Shown piece by piece: positions 1 to 7,958 of a stretch of 64,000 bases of DNA (its first letter is position 1; each line of letters begins with the position of its first letter). Position numbers and translations under genes: made by a program. The DNA is from Hyphomicrobiaceae bacterium UBA7697 (GTDB taxonomy: Bacteria > Pseudomonadota > Alphaproteobacteria > Rhizobiales > Methyloligellaceae), in the NCBI GenBank assembly GCA_002482645.1, contig DLGJ01000005.1, positions 774,834 through 838,833 on the forward strand. The letters are read 5' to 3'. The notes under the pieces are model-generated. The model saw nothing but the letters and a program-made list of their open reading frames with translations. It made no database searches and was not told the origin of the DNA.

Positions 1-412
1 GGCTCGCGGATGCATCGAGCGCGGGCTCCGGCTCGCCGGTCAGGAAGCCCGCGAACCCCGGATCGAATTCGTGATAGTTGCAGGTGATCTCTTCGCCCCG
101 GGCAATGTCCGCCAGGGCATAGCCGCGGTCGAAAATGCGAAAGTCCGTGTTGGGCGTGAGGCTGTGGTTCATGTACTTGCCGTTGTCCACGTCGATCACG
201 CGATAGCCGGGCAGTTCGAGATGCGGGAAGCTGTAGCGCTTCAGGTACATTTGCATGTGAGGGGGCAGCGTCGGGAGTTCGATGTCCGGAACGAGGATGT
301 CGAACTTGGCGTCGAGCCGCCAGATCAACGATCCCGCCGGTATGAAATCGTCCGCGAAGACGCCAAGCCCCTCGATCCCGCTCGGCGCGACATAGGTGCT
401 AATGAGCAGCAT
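1..412 (-). CDS. SET-domain protein, C-terminus cut by window edge
   Basis: The reading frame starts MLLISTYVAPSGIEGLGVF and runs off the left edge of the window, so only about 137 residues are visible. It carries the SET signature MNHSLTPN (around residue 85) and GEEITCNYHE (around residue 115), the residues that bind S-adenosylmethionine and form the lysine channel in SET methyltransferases. It lies 6 bp downstream of a second SET gene on the same strand, so the two are probably cotranscribed. The target protein is unknown. Bacterial SET proteins are known lysine methyltransferases, but no substrate can be inferred here. Confidence 0.8.
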   Translation of the reverse strand, partial: MLLISTYVAPSGIEGLGVFADDFIPAGSLIWRLDAKFDILVPDIELPTLPPHMQMYLKRYSFPHLELPGYRVIDVDNGKYMNHSLTPNTDFRIFDRGYALADIARGEEITCNYHEFDPGFAGFLTGEPEPALDASAS

Positions 413-418
413 TCGTTC

Positions 419-994
419 TTACCCTCGAATAATAACCTTGGTTTGAACGGCGGCATGCGGCGGGCTCGTGCGTTTCAACGCGTCGATGCGCCGCTGAAGG
501 TAAGGGGAGAAATGACCGGCATAGCGCTCCCACAGCGCGGGCATGCGCCAATCGTCGCCCGAGACCTTGCCCCGGCAGAGCACCGAACCGCAGGCGCAGT
601 CGAACTCGTCGTAGGGCGACCCATCGCACATGGCGTAGTCGATGGTCACTTCCTCGCCTGGCAGGATGCGCCGCATGGCCACGATGGCGATTTGGCCGTC
701 GAGCCCCGCATTCGGTTCGCACGAGTGATTGATGTAGTCCGGCGGCTCGTCGGGCGCGACCGAGGCGAGATAGAGCGCTTCCTCGATCTGGACCGTGTGA
801 TGGCGGATCTCGTCGGGCAGATCCTCGATCGCGTCCGCGCCGACGATGCGGCCGCTCCACACGCCGATGAGTTCGCCCGGTTCGAGCACGGACCTGGCAT
901 AGACGGCATAGCCGCCTGCCACGTCTCGATTTCGAACTTCGCATTTGTCAGTAAGGTAGGCCGAGTTTTCCCGGCAGACGGCATCTTCGCTCAA
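419..994 (-). CDS. SET-domain protein-lysine methyltransferase-like
   Basis: A 191-residue single-domain protein. The N-terminal half has the VYARSVLEPGELIGVWSG strand-turn typical of SET. The core motif INHSCEPN is followed by GEEVTIDYAM, and a post-SET-like Cys cluster CACGSVLCRG follows, which in eukaryotic SET proteins binds zinc near the active site. It precedes a second SET gene by 6 bp, in the same direction. The likely activity is SAM-dependent lysine methylation, with unknown substrate. Confidence in the fold is high and in the role is low. Confidence 0.85.
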   Translation of the reverse strand: MSEDAVCRENSAYLTDKCEVRNRDVAGGYAVYARSVLEPGELIGVWSGRIVGADAIEDLPDEIRHHTVQIEEALYLASVAPDEPPDYINHSCEPNAGLDGQIAIVAMRRILPGEEVTIDYAMCDGSPYDEFDCACGSVLCRGKVSGDDWRMPALWERYAGHFSPYLQRRIDALKRTSPPHAAVQTKVIIRG

Positions 995-1062
995 TAAGGT
1001 CGGGCCTCACGAAACACCTGCGCGAGGACTCTCGTCGCAAGCCGAGCATATGAGAACGCAAT

Positions 1063-1809
1063 TTGGCCAGCTACAGAAAAAAGCGCATCGACCAACGATT
1101 GGTGGAGGAGGGGCTGGCGCCCTCGCGTGCGCAAGCCGCGGACCTCGTGCGCCGGGGCCGCGTCCTGGTGGCGGGAGAGCCGGTCCTGAAGCCCGGCGCC
1201 ACCATTGCCGACGATATCGTGCTCGCGCTGGCACCGGGCACGGACGCTCACGTCTCGCGCGGCGCGCTCAAGCTTGCTGCCGCGTTGGACGCCTTCGAGT
1301 TTTCGGTTGAGGACCGGGTAGCCTTGGATGTCGGCGCGTCCACCGGCGGCTTCACGGAAATCCTGCTGGCGCGCGGCGCGGCCAAGGTCTTCGCGGTCGA
1401 TGTTGGCCGGGACCAGCTTCACGCGAGTCTCCGCGCCGATCCGCGCGTCGTGTCCCTGGAGGGAACCGATGCACGAACGATAGACGAAAGCCTAGTGCCG
1501 GAGACGGTCGCGGCCATCGTGGCCGATGTCAGCTTCATCAGCCTCACCCAAGCGTTGCCCGCGGCGCTGTCGCGTGCGGCGCCGGGCGCGTGGCTCGCCG
1601 CTCTGGTGAAGCCGCAATTCGAGGCCGGCCGCGAGGCGGTGGGGAAGGGCGGTCTGGTGCGCGACGAGGCGGATCGCCGTCGCGCCGTCGCGCGCGTCCG
1701 CGATTTCCTGGAGTGGGAAGGCTGGCGCGTGCTGGGCGTGATCGAGTCCCCGATCGCGGGCGGGAGCGGCAATATCGAATATTTGATCGGGGCGCGGCAT
1801 GATCGTTGA
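1063..1809 (+). CDS. tlyA: TlyA family rRNA 2'-O-methyltransferase
   Basis: A 248-residue protein with an N-terminal S4 RNA-binding domain (about residues 6-65) and an FtsJ/RrmJ-type methyltransferase domain. The SAM-binding loop DVGASTGGFT lies at 89-98. The K-D-K-E catalytic tetrad is plausible at K70, D155 (ADVSF), K183 (VKPQFE) and E241 (NIEYLIG). TlyA proteins methylate ribose 2'-OH in 16S and/or 23S rRNA; some were first described as haemolysins. The stop overlaps the next gene by 11 bp, so translation of the two methyltransferases is likely coupled. Confidence 0.92.
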   Translation: MASYRKKRIDQRLVEEGLAPSRAQAADLVRRGRVLVAGEPVLKPGATIADDIVLALAPGTDAHVSRGALKLAAALDAFEFSVEDRVALDVGASTGGFTEILLARGAAKVFAVDVGRDQLHASLRADPRVVSLEGTDARTIDESLVPETVAAIVADVSFISLTQALPAALSRAAPGAWLAALVKPQFEAGREAVGKGGLVRDEADRRRAVARVRDFLEWEGWRVLGVIESPIAGGSGNIEYLIGARHDR

Positions 1810-3025
1810 ACTGACCATCGGCCGTCTCGGGGCCCAAGGTGATGGGATCGCCGAGACCCCGGACGGGCCGGTGTTCGTGCCGTTCACGCTGCCGGGCGAG
1901 CAGGTCCGGGCCGATCTAGCCGAGGACGGAAAGCACGCGGAAGCGATTGAGGTTCTGGACGCCAGTCCCGCGCGCGCCGAACCGGTTTGTCCGCATTTCG
2001 GCGCATGCGGCGGCTGCTCCCTGCAACATTTCGAGATGGACTCCTATCTTGCCTGGAAGCGGGACCTCGTGGTGCGGGCGCTCCGGTCGAGAGGGCTGGC
2101 TGTTCCGGTCGAGCCTTGCCGTGCCGTTCCGCCCGGGAGCCGGAGACGCGCAACCTTCGCCCTGGAACGGCAAGCAACGGACATCGTGCTCGGCTATCGC
2201 CGCGCCCGGTCCCACGACACGATCGGCATCGAGGTCTGCCCGATCCTGTCGCCCAAGATCGTCGCGGCGTTGCCTGCCTTGAAAGAGATGCTGGAGCCGC
2301 TGCTCGGCGGCAAGAACGAGGCCCGTGTCGCCATCACCGAGACAGAGACTGGACTCGATGTGGTGGTGGAGGGCGTGCACCCGCCCGGGACGGCGCTGGC
2401 GAAACTCGCGGGCGAAGCGGCCGCGTGCGGGCTGGCGCGCATCACTGCTGGCGATGAGACCGTGATGCTCGCACCGCCCATGCTGCATCTCGGCAAGGCG
2501 GAGGTCCGCGTTCCGCCGGGCGCGTTCCTCCAAGCCTCGCCCGCCGCCGAGAACGAGATGACAGCGCTGGTGCGCGAGGGCGTGGGCAAGGCGAAGCGCG
2601 TCGCGGATCTGTTCGCAGGGCTCGGCACGTTCACCTTCGCGCTGGCAGAACGCGCCGCCGTCGATGCCTATGAGGAAAGCCCCGCGGCCCTGACGGCTCT
2701 CGCCGATGCCGCGCGGCATACGCCCAAGCTGAAGCCGGTCCGCACGCACCGGCGCGACCTCTTTCGCGATCCGCTCGGGTGGCAAGAGCTCAAGCCTTAC
2801 GACGCCGTGGTCTTCGATCCGCCCCGCGCGGGTGCCGCCGCGCAAGCGGAGCTACTGGCCAAGTCGAAGGTGAGGCGGCTCGTGGCGGTGTCGTGCAACC
2901 CCGGGACCTTGGCGCGCGACCTTCGCATCCTCGCCGGTGGCGGTTACGAGATCGCGCGCGTCGTCCCCGTGGATCAGTTCCTGTTCTCTAGTCATGTGGA
3001 AGTGGTCGCGCATTTGACGCGCTGA
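1799..3025 (+). CDS. RlmD/RumA-type RNA m5U methyltransferase
   Basis: A 408-residue protein starting with a TRAM-like segment. The iron-sulfur ligands C64, C70 and C73 (CPHFGACGGC) and C147 (EVCPIL) match the four-Cys cluster of RumA/RlmD. The C-terminal Rossmann methyltransferase has DLFAGLGTFTFALA, the FDPPRAG motif, and the catalytic Cys in VAVSCNPGTL. Family members make 5-methyluridine in rRNA or tRNA. Which position is modified cannot be told from this sequence. It overlaps tlyA by 11 bp and converges on the sirtuin gene. Confidence 0.9.
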   Translation: MIVELTIGRLGAQGDGIAETPDGPVFVPFTLPGEQVRADLAEDGKHAEAIEVLDASPARAEPVCPHFGACGGCSLQHFEMDSYLAWKRDLVVRALRSRGLAVPVEPCRAVPPGSRRRATFALERQATDIVLGYRRARSHDTIGIEVCPILSPKIVAALPALKEMLEPLLGGKNEARVAITETETGLDVVVEGVHPPGTALAKLAGEAAACGLARITAGDETVMLAPPMLHLGKAEVRVPPGAFLQASPAAENEMTALVREGVGKAKRVADLFAGLGTFTFALAERAAVDAYEESPAALTALADAARHTPKLKPVRTHRRDLFRDPLGWQELKPYDAVVFDPPRAGAAAQAELLAKSKVRRLVAVSCNPGTLARDLRILAGGGYEIARVVPVDQFLFSSHVEVVAHLTR

Positions 3026-3048
3026 CCCTGTAGGCGCTTAGCGCGTCA
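3015..3048. terminator. Inverted repeat at convergent gene ends
   Basis: Perfect 9-bp arms TGACGCGCT (3015-3023) and AGCGCGTCA (3040-3048) with a 16-nt loop straddle the 3' ends of the converging RNA methyltransferase and sirtuin genes. There is no T-run, so it may be a bidirectional stem-loop end rather than a classic intrinsic terminator. Confidence 0.5.
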
Positions 3049-3739
3049 GCAGCGACTCCACGAAGGCGGGCACGATCTCGGTCGCGGGGCCGTAATGCTT
3101 TTCGGCAAAGAGGCTCGCCCCTTCCGACGGATCGAGATTGAGCTCCACCGTGTGGGCGCCGGCGCTGTGCGCCTCGGCGACGAAGCCGGCCGCCGGATAG
3201 ACCGTGCCGCTGGTCCCGACGGAGACGAACAAATCGCACTTGGCGAGCGCCGCATAGATACGCTCCATCTCGCGCGGCATCTCGCCGAACCACACGACAT
3301 CCGGGCGCATATAGCCGGACTCGCCGCAGGACGGGCAGTCCGTCGCGAGCGAAAGGTCTTCGGTCCAGGGGCGGCTCGCCCGGCAATGGGCGCAAAGCGC
3401 GCTCGCCAATTCGCCATGCATATGGATCGGCGCCTTACTTCCGGCCGCCTCATGCAGCGGGTCGATGTTCTGGGTCACGACCAGGACTTCGCCGCTGTGC
3501 TCGCGCTCGAGCTTGGCGAGGGCGAAATGGGCGGAGTTGGGGCAGGCCTCGCGCAGCCAGCGGCGGCGCATATTGTAGAAGTCGTGCACCTTCAAGGGAT
3601 TGCGGGCGAAGCCTTCGGGTGTTGCGAGCTGTTCGAGATCGTATTCGTCCCAGAGCCCGCCCGTGCCGCGAAACGTGCCGAGCCCGCTCTCCGCCGAAAG
3701 GCCTGCGCCCGTCAGGATGACGATTCGTTCGGCAGCCAT
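3038..3739 (-). CDS. cobB: NAD-dependent protein deacylase (class III sirtuin)
   Basis: A 233-residue Sir2 protein. The NAD-binding motif GAGLSAESG is at 11-19, the catalytic His is H108 (HMHGEL), and the zinc is held by C116, C119, C135 and C138. The pair Y55 and R58 (FYNMR) is the class III signature found in CobB/SIRT5, which accept succinyl- and malonyl-lysine as well as acetyl-lysine. The usual NIDGLH motif reads NIDPLH here. The start at 3739 overlaps the end of aroC by 28 bp, so it is probably the downstream member of an aroC-cobB transcript. Confidence 0.9.
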   Translation of the reverse strand: MAAERIVILTGAGLSAESGLGTFRGTGGLWDEYDLEQLATPEGFARNPLKVHDFYNMRRRWLREACPNSAHFALAKLEREHSGEVLVVTQNIDPLHEAAGSKAPIHMHGELASALCAHCRASRPWTEDLSLATDCPSCGESGYMRPDVVWFGEMPREMERIYAALAKCDLFVSVGTSGTVYPAAGFVAEAHSAGAHTVELNLDPSEGASLFAEKHYGPATEIVPAFVESLLTR

Positions 3740-4869
3740 TCCAGATTCGAGTCGATGTCTTGCGCGGGGTCTTGCGCGTCGTCTTGGCCGGTCTGGCCGC
3801 GATGACGCAGATAGTGGTCGGCCAGGACGATGGCGACCATGGCCTCGCCGATGGGCACGGCGCGGATGCCGACGCACGGATCGTGCCGTCCCTTGGTGAC
3901 GACCTCCGTGTCGTTGCCGTTCGTGTCGATCGTGTTCCTCGGATTGAGGATCGACGAGGTCGGCTTCACCGCGAAGCGCGCGACCACGGGCTGGCCCGTG
4001 GAGATACCGCCGAGGATGCCGCCGGCGTGGTTGGACAGGAAGGTCGGCCAGCCGGGCGGACCGTTCCGCATCTCGTCGGCGTTCTCTTCGCCGGACAGGG
4101 CGGCGGCCGCGAATCCCGATCCGATCTCGACACCTTTCACGGCGTTGATGCTCATGAGCCCGGAACAGATGTCTTGGTCGAGCTTTGCATATAGCGGGGC
4201 GCCGAGGCCGACCGGCACGCCGTCCGCCACGATCTCGATCACGGCGCCGGTCGACGAGCCGGCTTTCCGGACCTCGTCGAGATACCTCGCCCAGGTCTCG
4301 GCAGCCACAGGATCGGGACAGAAGAACGGGTTCTCGTCGACCGCGTCCCAATTCCAGTTGGCGCGGTCTATACCGTGCGGACCGACCTGCACCAGCGCGC
4401 CGCGCACACGCAGGCCCGGGACGACCTTGCGTGCCACCGCTCCGGCCGCGACCCGCGTCGCGGTCTCGCGCGCCGAGGCCCGGCCCGAGCCGCGCCAATC
4501 GCGCACGCCGTATTTCTCCAAATACGTGTAGTCCGCATGGCCGGGGCGGAACTTGTCCTTGATGTCTCCATAGTCCTTGGAGCGCGCGTCGACGTTCTTG
4601 ATCTGAAGCGCGATGGGCGTGCCCGTCGTGACCTGCTCGCCGTCTTCGGTTTCGAACACGCCGGACAGGATCTCGACCGTGTCGGGCTCCTTGCGCTGGG
4701 TCGTATACTTCGACTGGCCCGGCCGGCGCTTGTCCAAATAGCCCTGGATATCCGCCTCGGTGAGCGGAATGCCGGGCGGGCAGCCGTCGACCACACAGCC
4801 GATGGCGGGCCCGTGGCTCTCGCCCCAGGTCGTGATGCGGAAGAGATGGCCGAAGCTGTTATGCGACAT
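3712..4869 (-). CDS. aroC: Chorismate synthase
   Basis: A 385-residue protein with N-terminal MSHNSFGHLFRITTWGESHG, the canonical chorismate synthase signature, and later RASARETATRVAAGA and HDPCVGIRAVPIGEAM. It removes phosphate from EPSP to form chorismate, the last step of the shikimate pathway, with reduced FMN as cofactor. The length matches the family. It overlaps the downstream sirtuin gene by 28 bp. Confidence 0.97.
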   Translation of the reverse strand: MSHNSFGHLFRITTWGESHGPAIGCVVDGCPPGIPLTEADIQGYLDKRRPGQSKYTTQRKEPDTVEILSGVFETEDGEQVTTGTPIALQIKNVDARSKDYGDIKDKFRPGHADYTYLEKYGVRDWRGSGRASARETATRVAAGAVARKVVPGLRVRGALVQVGPHGIDRANWNWDAVDENPFFCPDPVAAETWARYLDEVRKAGSSTGAVIEIVADGVPVGLGAPLYAKLDQDICSGLMSINAVKGVEIGSGFAAAALSGEENADEMRNGPPGWPTFLSNHAGGILGGISTGQPVVARFAVKPTSSILNPRNTIDTNGNDTEVVTKGRHDPCVGIRAVPIGEAMVAIVLADHYLRHRGQTGQDDAQDPAQDIDSNLEWLPNESSS

Positions 4870-5058
4870 GATCCTTCTCTAGCCGCTTCTCGCTCAAGCG
4901 TCTATCCGGCCATGAAATCGTCCCATCGGGGCCACCTCAATAGCCCGCTTTCGTCTTATTTTTCCTTAGCTTGCGCGCATGCGCGAGTTTCGCGCCGGCC
5001 GGCTTGAACCTTCGCCCGCCATACCCTTCCCAAGACATAACCGAAAAAGGAGTCGCCG

Positions 5059-5493
5059 ATGCGTGCGGTGCATGCATGTCTGCTGACATTGACTGTTGTC
5101 TTTCTATCGAGCGCGTTGCCGCTCACCCCTGCCGCGGCTTTTCCGGGGCCATTCGCCAAGGCGGCGTCGAGCACGAAAGCCACCAAGACCCTCGTCAAAC
5201 CGGACAGCGCGGGGCGTCACAGTGCCGGCCCCAGGCCTTCGCGCTGGTGCGGCTGGTATATGCGCACCCAACTCGGCGGCGGCCCGGAATACAATCTGGC
5301 GCGGAACTGGGCCAAGCGCGGCCGCCCCTTGAACGGTCCGCGCGTCGGTGCCGTGGTCGTCTGGTCGCATCATGTCGGCCTGATTACGGGCAAGACCAAG
5401 GACGGTCATTGGATCGTGCGCTCCGGCAATGACGGCGGCCGCGTGCGCGAACGTCCGCGTTCCGTGGCGGGCGCCGTGTTCCGCAAGGTCTAG
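5059..5493 (+). CDS. Secreted CHAP/NlpC-like Cys-His protein
   Basis: A 144-residue protein with a clear signal peptide (residues 1-28, ending AAAFPG). The mature part has WCGWYMRTQLGG, then GAVVVWSHHVGLITG, resembling the Cys and His of CHAP or NlpC/P60 amidases where a Cys near the domain start attacks the peptide bond and a His follows about 50 residues later. Murein hydrolysis is a plausible but unproven role. It converges on fabI. Confidence 0.7.
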   Translation: MRAVHACLLTLTVVFLSSALPLTPAAAFPGPFAKAASSTKATKTLVKPDSAGRHSAGPRPSRWCGWYMRTQLGGGPEYNLARNWAKRGRPLNGPRVGAVVVWSHHVGLITGKTKDGHWIVRSGNDGGRVRERPRSVAGAVFRKV

Positions 5494-5515
5494 ACGAACG
5501 TTCGAGACGAAAGGC

Positions 5516-5531
5516 GCGGGATGCGTCCCGC
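5516..5531. terminator. Short hairpin between convergent genes
   Basis: GCGGGA-TGCG-TCCCGC forms a 6-bp stem with a tetraloop just after the CHAP-like gene and just before the fabI stop on the other strand. No T-tract is present. Confidence 0.4.
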
Positions 5532-5532
5532 C

Positions 5533-6351
5533 CTAGTCCTTCGCTACGGAGATGTCCGGCGCGTCCTCGTTCTTCATGCCGACCACGTGGTAGCCGGCAT
5601 CGATATGCAGGACCTCGCCGGTCACGCCCGAGGACAGATCCGACAAGAGGTAGAGACCTCCGCCGCCCACGTCGTCGATTGAGACCGTGCGCCGGAGCGG
5701 CGAGTTGTACTCGTTCCACTTCAGAATGTAGCGGAAGTCGGAAATGCCGGATGCGGCCAACGTCTTGATGGGACCGGCCGAGATGGCGTTGACGCGGATA
5801 TTGTTCTTGCCGAGATCGGCGGCGAGATATTGCACGCTCGTCTCCAGCGCGGCCTTGGCGACGCCCATCACGTTGTAGTGGGGCATGACCTTCTCGGCGC
5901 CGTAATAGGTGAGCGTCAGCAGCGAGCCGCCGTCCTTCATCAGCGGTTCGGCGCGCTTGGCCATGGCGGTGAAGGAATAGCAGGAGATCAACATCGTCTT
6001 GGCGAAGTTGTCTTCCGTCGTGTCTACGTAGCGGCCGTCGAGCTGGTCCTTGTCGGAAAAGGCGACGGCGTGGACGAGGAAGTCGAGCCCGCCCCATTCT
6101 TTCTCGATGGCGGCGAAGACCGCGTCCATGGAAGCGCTATCGGTCACGTCGCATGGCAGGACGAGCTTCGCGCCGGCTTCGGCGGCGAGCGGCTCCACGC
6201 GTTTCTTCAACGCTTCGCCCTGATAGGTCAGAGCGACTTCCGCGCCCTGGCCGACAACGGCCTTGGTGATGCCCCAAGCGATCGAGCGATTGTTGGCGAC
6301 ACCGAAAACGATGCCGCGCTTTCCCGCCATGAGATTTCCAGCGCCCGCCAT
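5533..6351 (-). CDS. fabI: Enoyl-[acyl-carrier-protein] reductase (NADH)
   Basis: A 272-residue short-chain dehydrogenase of the FabI type. The N-terminal GIVFGVANNRSIAWGI is the FabI nucleotide-binding motif. The catalytic Tyr and Lys are in YNVMGVAK with an upstream Tyr in TYYGAEK, followed by NAISAGPIKTLAASGI. It reduces trans-2-enoyl-ACP in the last step of each fatty-acid elongation cycle. A 14-bp inverted repeat lies just upstream (6387-6443). Confidence 0.96.
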   Translation of the reverse strand: MAGAGNLMAGKRGIVFGVANNRSIAWGITKAVVGQGAEVALTYQGEALKKRVEPLAAEAGAKLVLPCDVTDSASMDAVFAAIEKEWGGLDFLVHAVAFSDKDQLDGRYVDTTEDNFAKTMLISCYSFTAMAKRAEPLMKDGGSLLTLTYYGAEKVMPHYNVMGVAKAALETSVQYLAADLGKNNIRVNAISAGPIKTLAASGISDFRYILKWNEYNSPLRRTVSIDDVGGGGLYLLSDLSSGVTGEVLHIDAGYHVVGMKNEDAPDISVAKD

Positions 6352-6386
6352 GAGCCCTCCTTCGGATGATCTGGGGGCTTCTTATA

Positions 6387-6443
6387 CACCGGGCTGGCTC
6401 CGCCGAAAGGGCTTTCGCCTCCTCCGAAAGAGCCAGCCCGGTG
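6387..6443. repeat. Long inverted repeat with 14-bp perfect arms
   Basis: CACCGGGCTGGCTC (6387-6400) and GAGCCAGCCCGGTG (6430-6443) are perfect reverse complements. The intervening 29 nt contain a second hairpin, CGAAAG-GG-CTTTCG (6404-6417). It sits between the 62-residue gene and fabI. It could end the upstream transcript or act in the fabI leader. No T-run follows on either strand. Confidence 0.6.
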
Positions 6444-6458
6444 CCTTGGGGGCGAGTC

Positions 6459-6647
6459 TTAATTCTGGCGGCGCCGGACCGGAACGAGCTGGGACAACGT
6501 CTCTTCCCGGCTGGTGGCGGGCGTGCGGTCCCGCGGTACGATATTGGAGCGTAGCGGCGTGAAGCGCGGATTGCCCGGCTGCGCGGGCGCGTCCGTCTTG
6601 CCAAGACGTGGCGAAGGGGACTCGGTGATAACGTAACTCTCGGACAT
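6459..6647 (-). CDS. Small hypothetical protein (62 aa)
   Basis: The ORF starts MSESYVITESPSPRLGKTD and is Arg/Pro-rich at the end. The start at 6647 has a good ribosome site (GAGGG about 6 nt upstream) and lies 23 bp after the stop of the surface-antigen-like gene in the same direction. No domain is recognised. It has no signal peptide or membrane segment. Confidence 0.45.
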   Translation of the reverse strand: MSESYVITESPSPRLGKTDAPAQPGNPRFTPLRSNIVPRDRTPATSREETLSQLVPVRRRQN

Positions 6648-6670
6648 GGAAGACCCTCTTGGACGTCTTT

Positions 6671-7117
6671 CTAACCGGCGATGGCCCAGCGGCCGTCTCC
6701 CGACCGGCACGCGACGCCTTCGATCTCGTTTTCCTTCCCGCCCCGTGTCAGCGAATAGATCACGGTGCGGCACAGACGCCCGTCCTCGTCGCGGAACGCG
6801 GAGACCGGCTTGACCCGGCCCGTCAGACGGCTCGCAGGACGCCGCCATACGAGGGTCACTCCGTCGCCGAGCTCCGTAAGGGCCATTTGCAGGGCCCGGA
6901 GAGCGACTGCCCTATCTGAACGATCAAGATGGCTTTTGAGTTCCGTCAGGGAGCCGTTCTGGTCCCTGGACATTTCGGCCGGCGCGGTCTCGGTGACCGG
7001 CACCACCACTTGTGCCCCTCTGTCCTCCGCCTTGAGAGGAACGAGGGCGGGGAGCAATACACACAACACGAGAGCCCCCGCCCCGAGGATAGGGGCGTTC
7101 CACTGGAACGTACGCAT
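6671..7117 (-). CDS. 17-kDa surface-antigen-like secreted protein
   Basis: A 148-residue protein with an N-terminal hydrophobic signal or anchor (residues 10-30). The C-terminal half, including ALRALQMALTELGDG, a W-R-P segment and DEDGRLCRTVIYSL with a second Cys in GVACRSGDGRW, follows the pattern of the RT0821/Rickettsia 17-kDa antigen C-terminal domain. Location is probably periplasmic or outer membrane. The function of this family is not established. Confidence 0.6.
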   Translation of the reverse strand: MRTFQWNAPILGAGALVLCVLLPALVPLKAEDRGAQVVVPVTETAPAEMSRDQNGSLTELKSHLDRSDRAVALRALQMALTELGDGVTLVWRRPASRLTGRVKPVSAFRDEDGRLCRTVIYSLTRGGKENEIEGVACRSGDGRWAIAG

Positions 7118-7275
7118 AACAAACCGTCCCCAAACTGTGACGCGGTTACTGAAATCCCCCCGCGCCCTCTATCAACACGAACGATCCTGGCCTATCAGGG
7201 TGAGGAAATCGTAAATGCCCGTATCGTGGCGGGAAGTTTTTCGCCGTGTGCAGATGGGCGGGTGACAGGCAAAAT

Positions 7276-7884
7276 ATGACGGACAATCAAGACTTCACCG
7301 CTGCCGAGGATCCGTTCGCGCTGTTTCGGACATGGCTGGCGGACGCCGAAAAATCGGAATCTTGCGATCCGGAGGCCATGGCTCTGGCCACGGCCGATTC
7401 GTCCGGGCTCCCGAATGTCCGGATGGTTCTCTTGAAGGGCACCGACGAGCGCGGCTTCGTGTTCTACACGAATTGCGAGAGCGCGAAGGGCGAAGAACTG
7501 GCCGTCAACGCCAAGGCGGCGCTGCTGTTCTTCTGGAAGAGTCTCGGCCGCCAGATTCGTGTGCGCGGGCCCATCGAGCCCGTAACGGATGCCGAGGCGG
7601 ACGCTTATTTCGCGACCCGTCACCCGCAAAGCCGAATCGGGGCCTGGGCATCGAAGCAATCCCGGCCGCTCGAGAGCCGTGCCGCATTGGAAGAGGCCGT
7701 CGCGCTGTACACCGCGCAGTTCGAGGGGCGCGAGATCGCACGGCCGGACTATTGGCGCGGCTTCCGGGTCCGCCCGGTGGAAATCGAGTTCTGGCAGAAC
7801 GGAGACTACCGTCTTCACGACCGGATCGTGTTCCGGCGCGCGGAGCCGGAGGAGCCTTGGACCAAAACACGCCTCAATCCGTGA
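7276..7884 (+). CDS. pdxH: Pyridoxamine 5'-phosphate oxidase
   Basis: A 202-residue flavoprotein. It shows PNVRMVLLKGTDERGFVFYTN and AALLFFWKSLGRQIRVRG (FMN and substrate site), ATRHPQSRIGAWAS, and the C-terminal WRGFRVRPVEIEFWQ with RLHDRIVFRR characteristic of PdxH. It oxidises pyridoxine or pyridoxamine 5'-phosphate to pyridoxal 5'-phosphate. The ATG at 7276 was chosen because family homology begins there; an upstream in-frame codon at 7246 would add a tail without similarity. Confidence 0.95.
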   Translation: MTDNQDFTAAEDPFALFRTWLADAEKSESCDPEAMALATADSSGLPNVRMVLLKGTDERGFVFYTNCESAKGEELAVNAKAALLFFWKSLGRQIRVRGPIEPVTDAEADAYFATRHPQSRIGAWASKQSRPLESRAALEEAVALYTAQFEGREIARPDYWRGFRVRPVEIEFWQNGDYRLHDRIVFRRAEPEEPWTKTRLNP

Positions 7885-7958
7885 GCTATGCTGTGCTATT
7901 CCATGGCATTCACGGATGGAATTCCGTCCAGCGGGGATGGGCATGAGGATGAGATAAC

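Noticed and set aside
71..997. 308-codon forward ORF
   Set aside because: It is antisense to two well-supported SET genes and has no recognisable domain.
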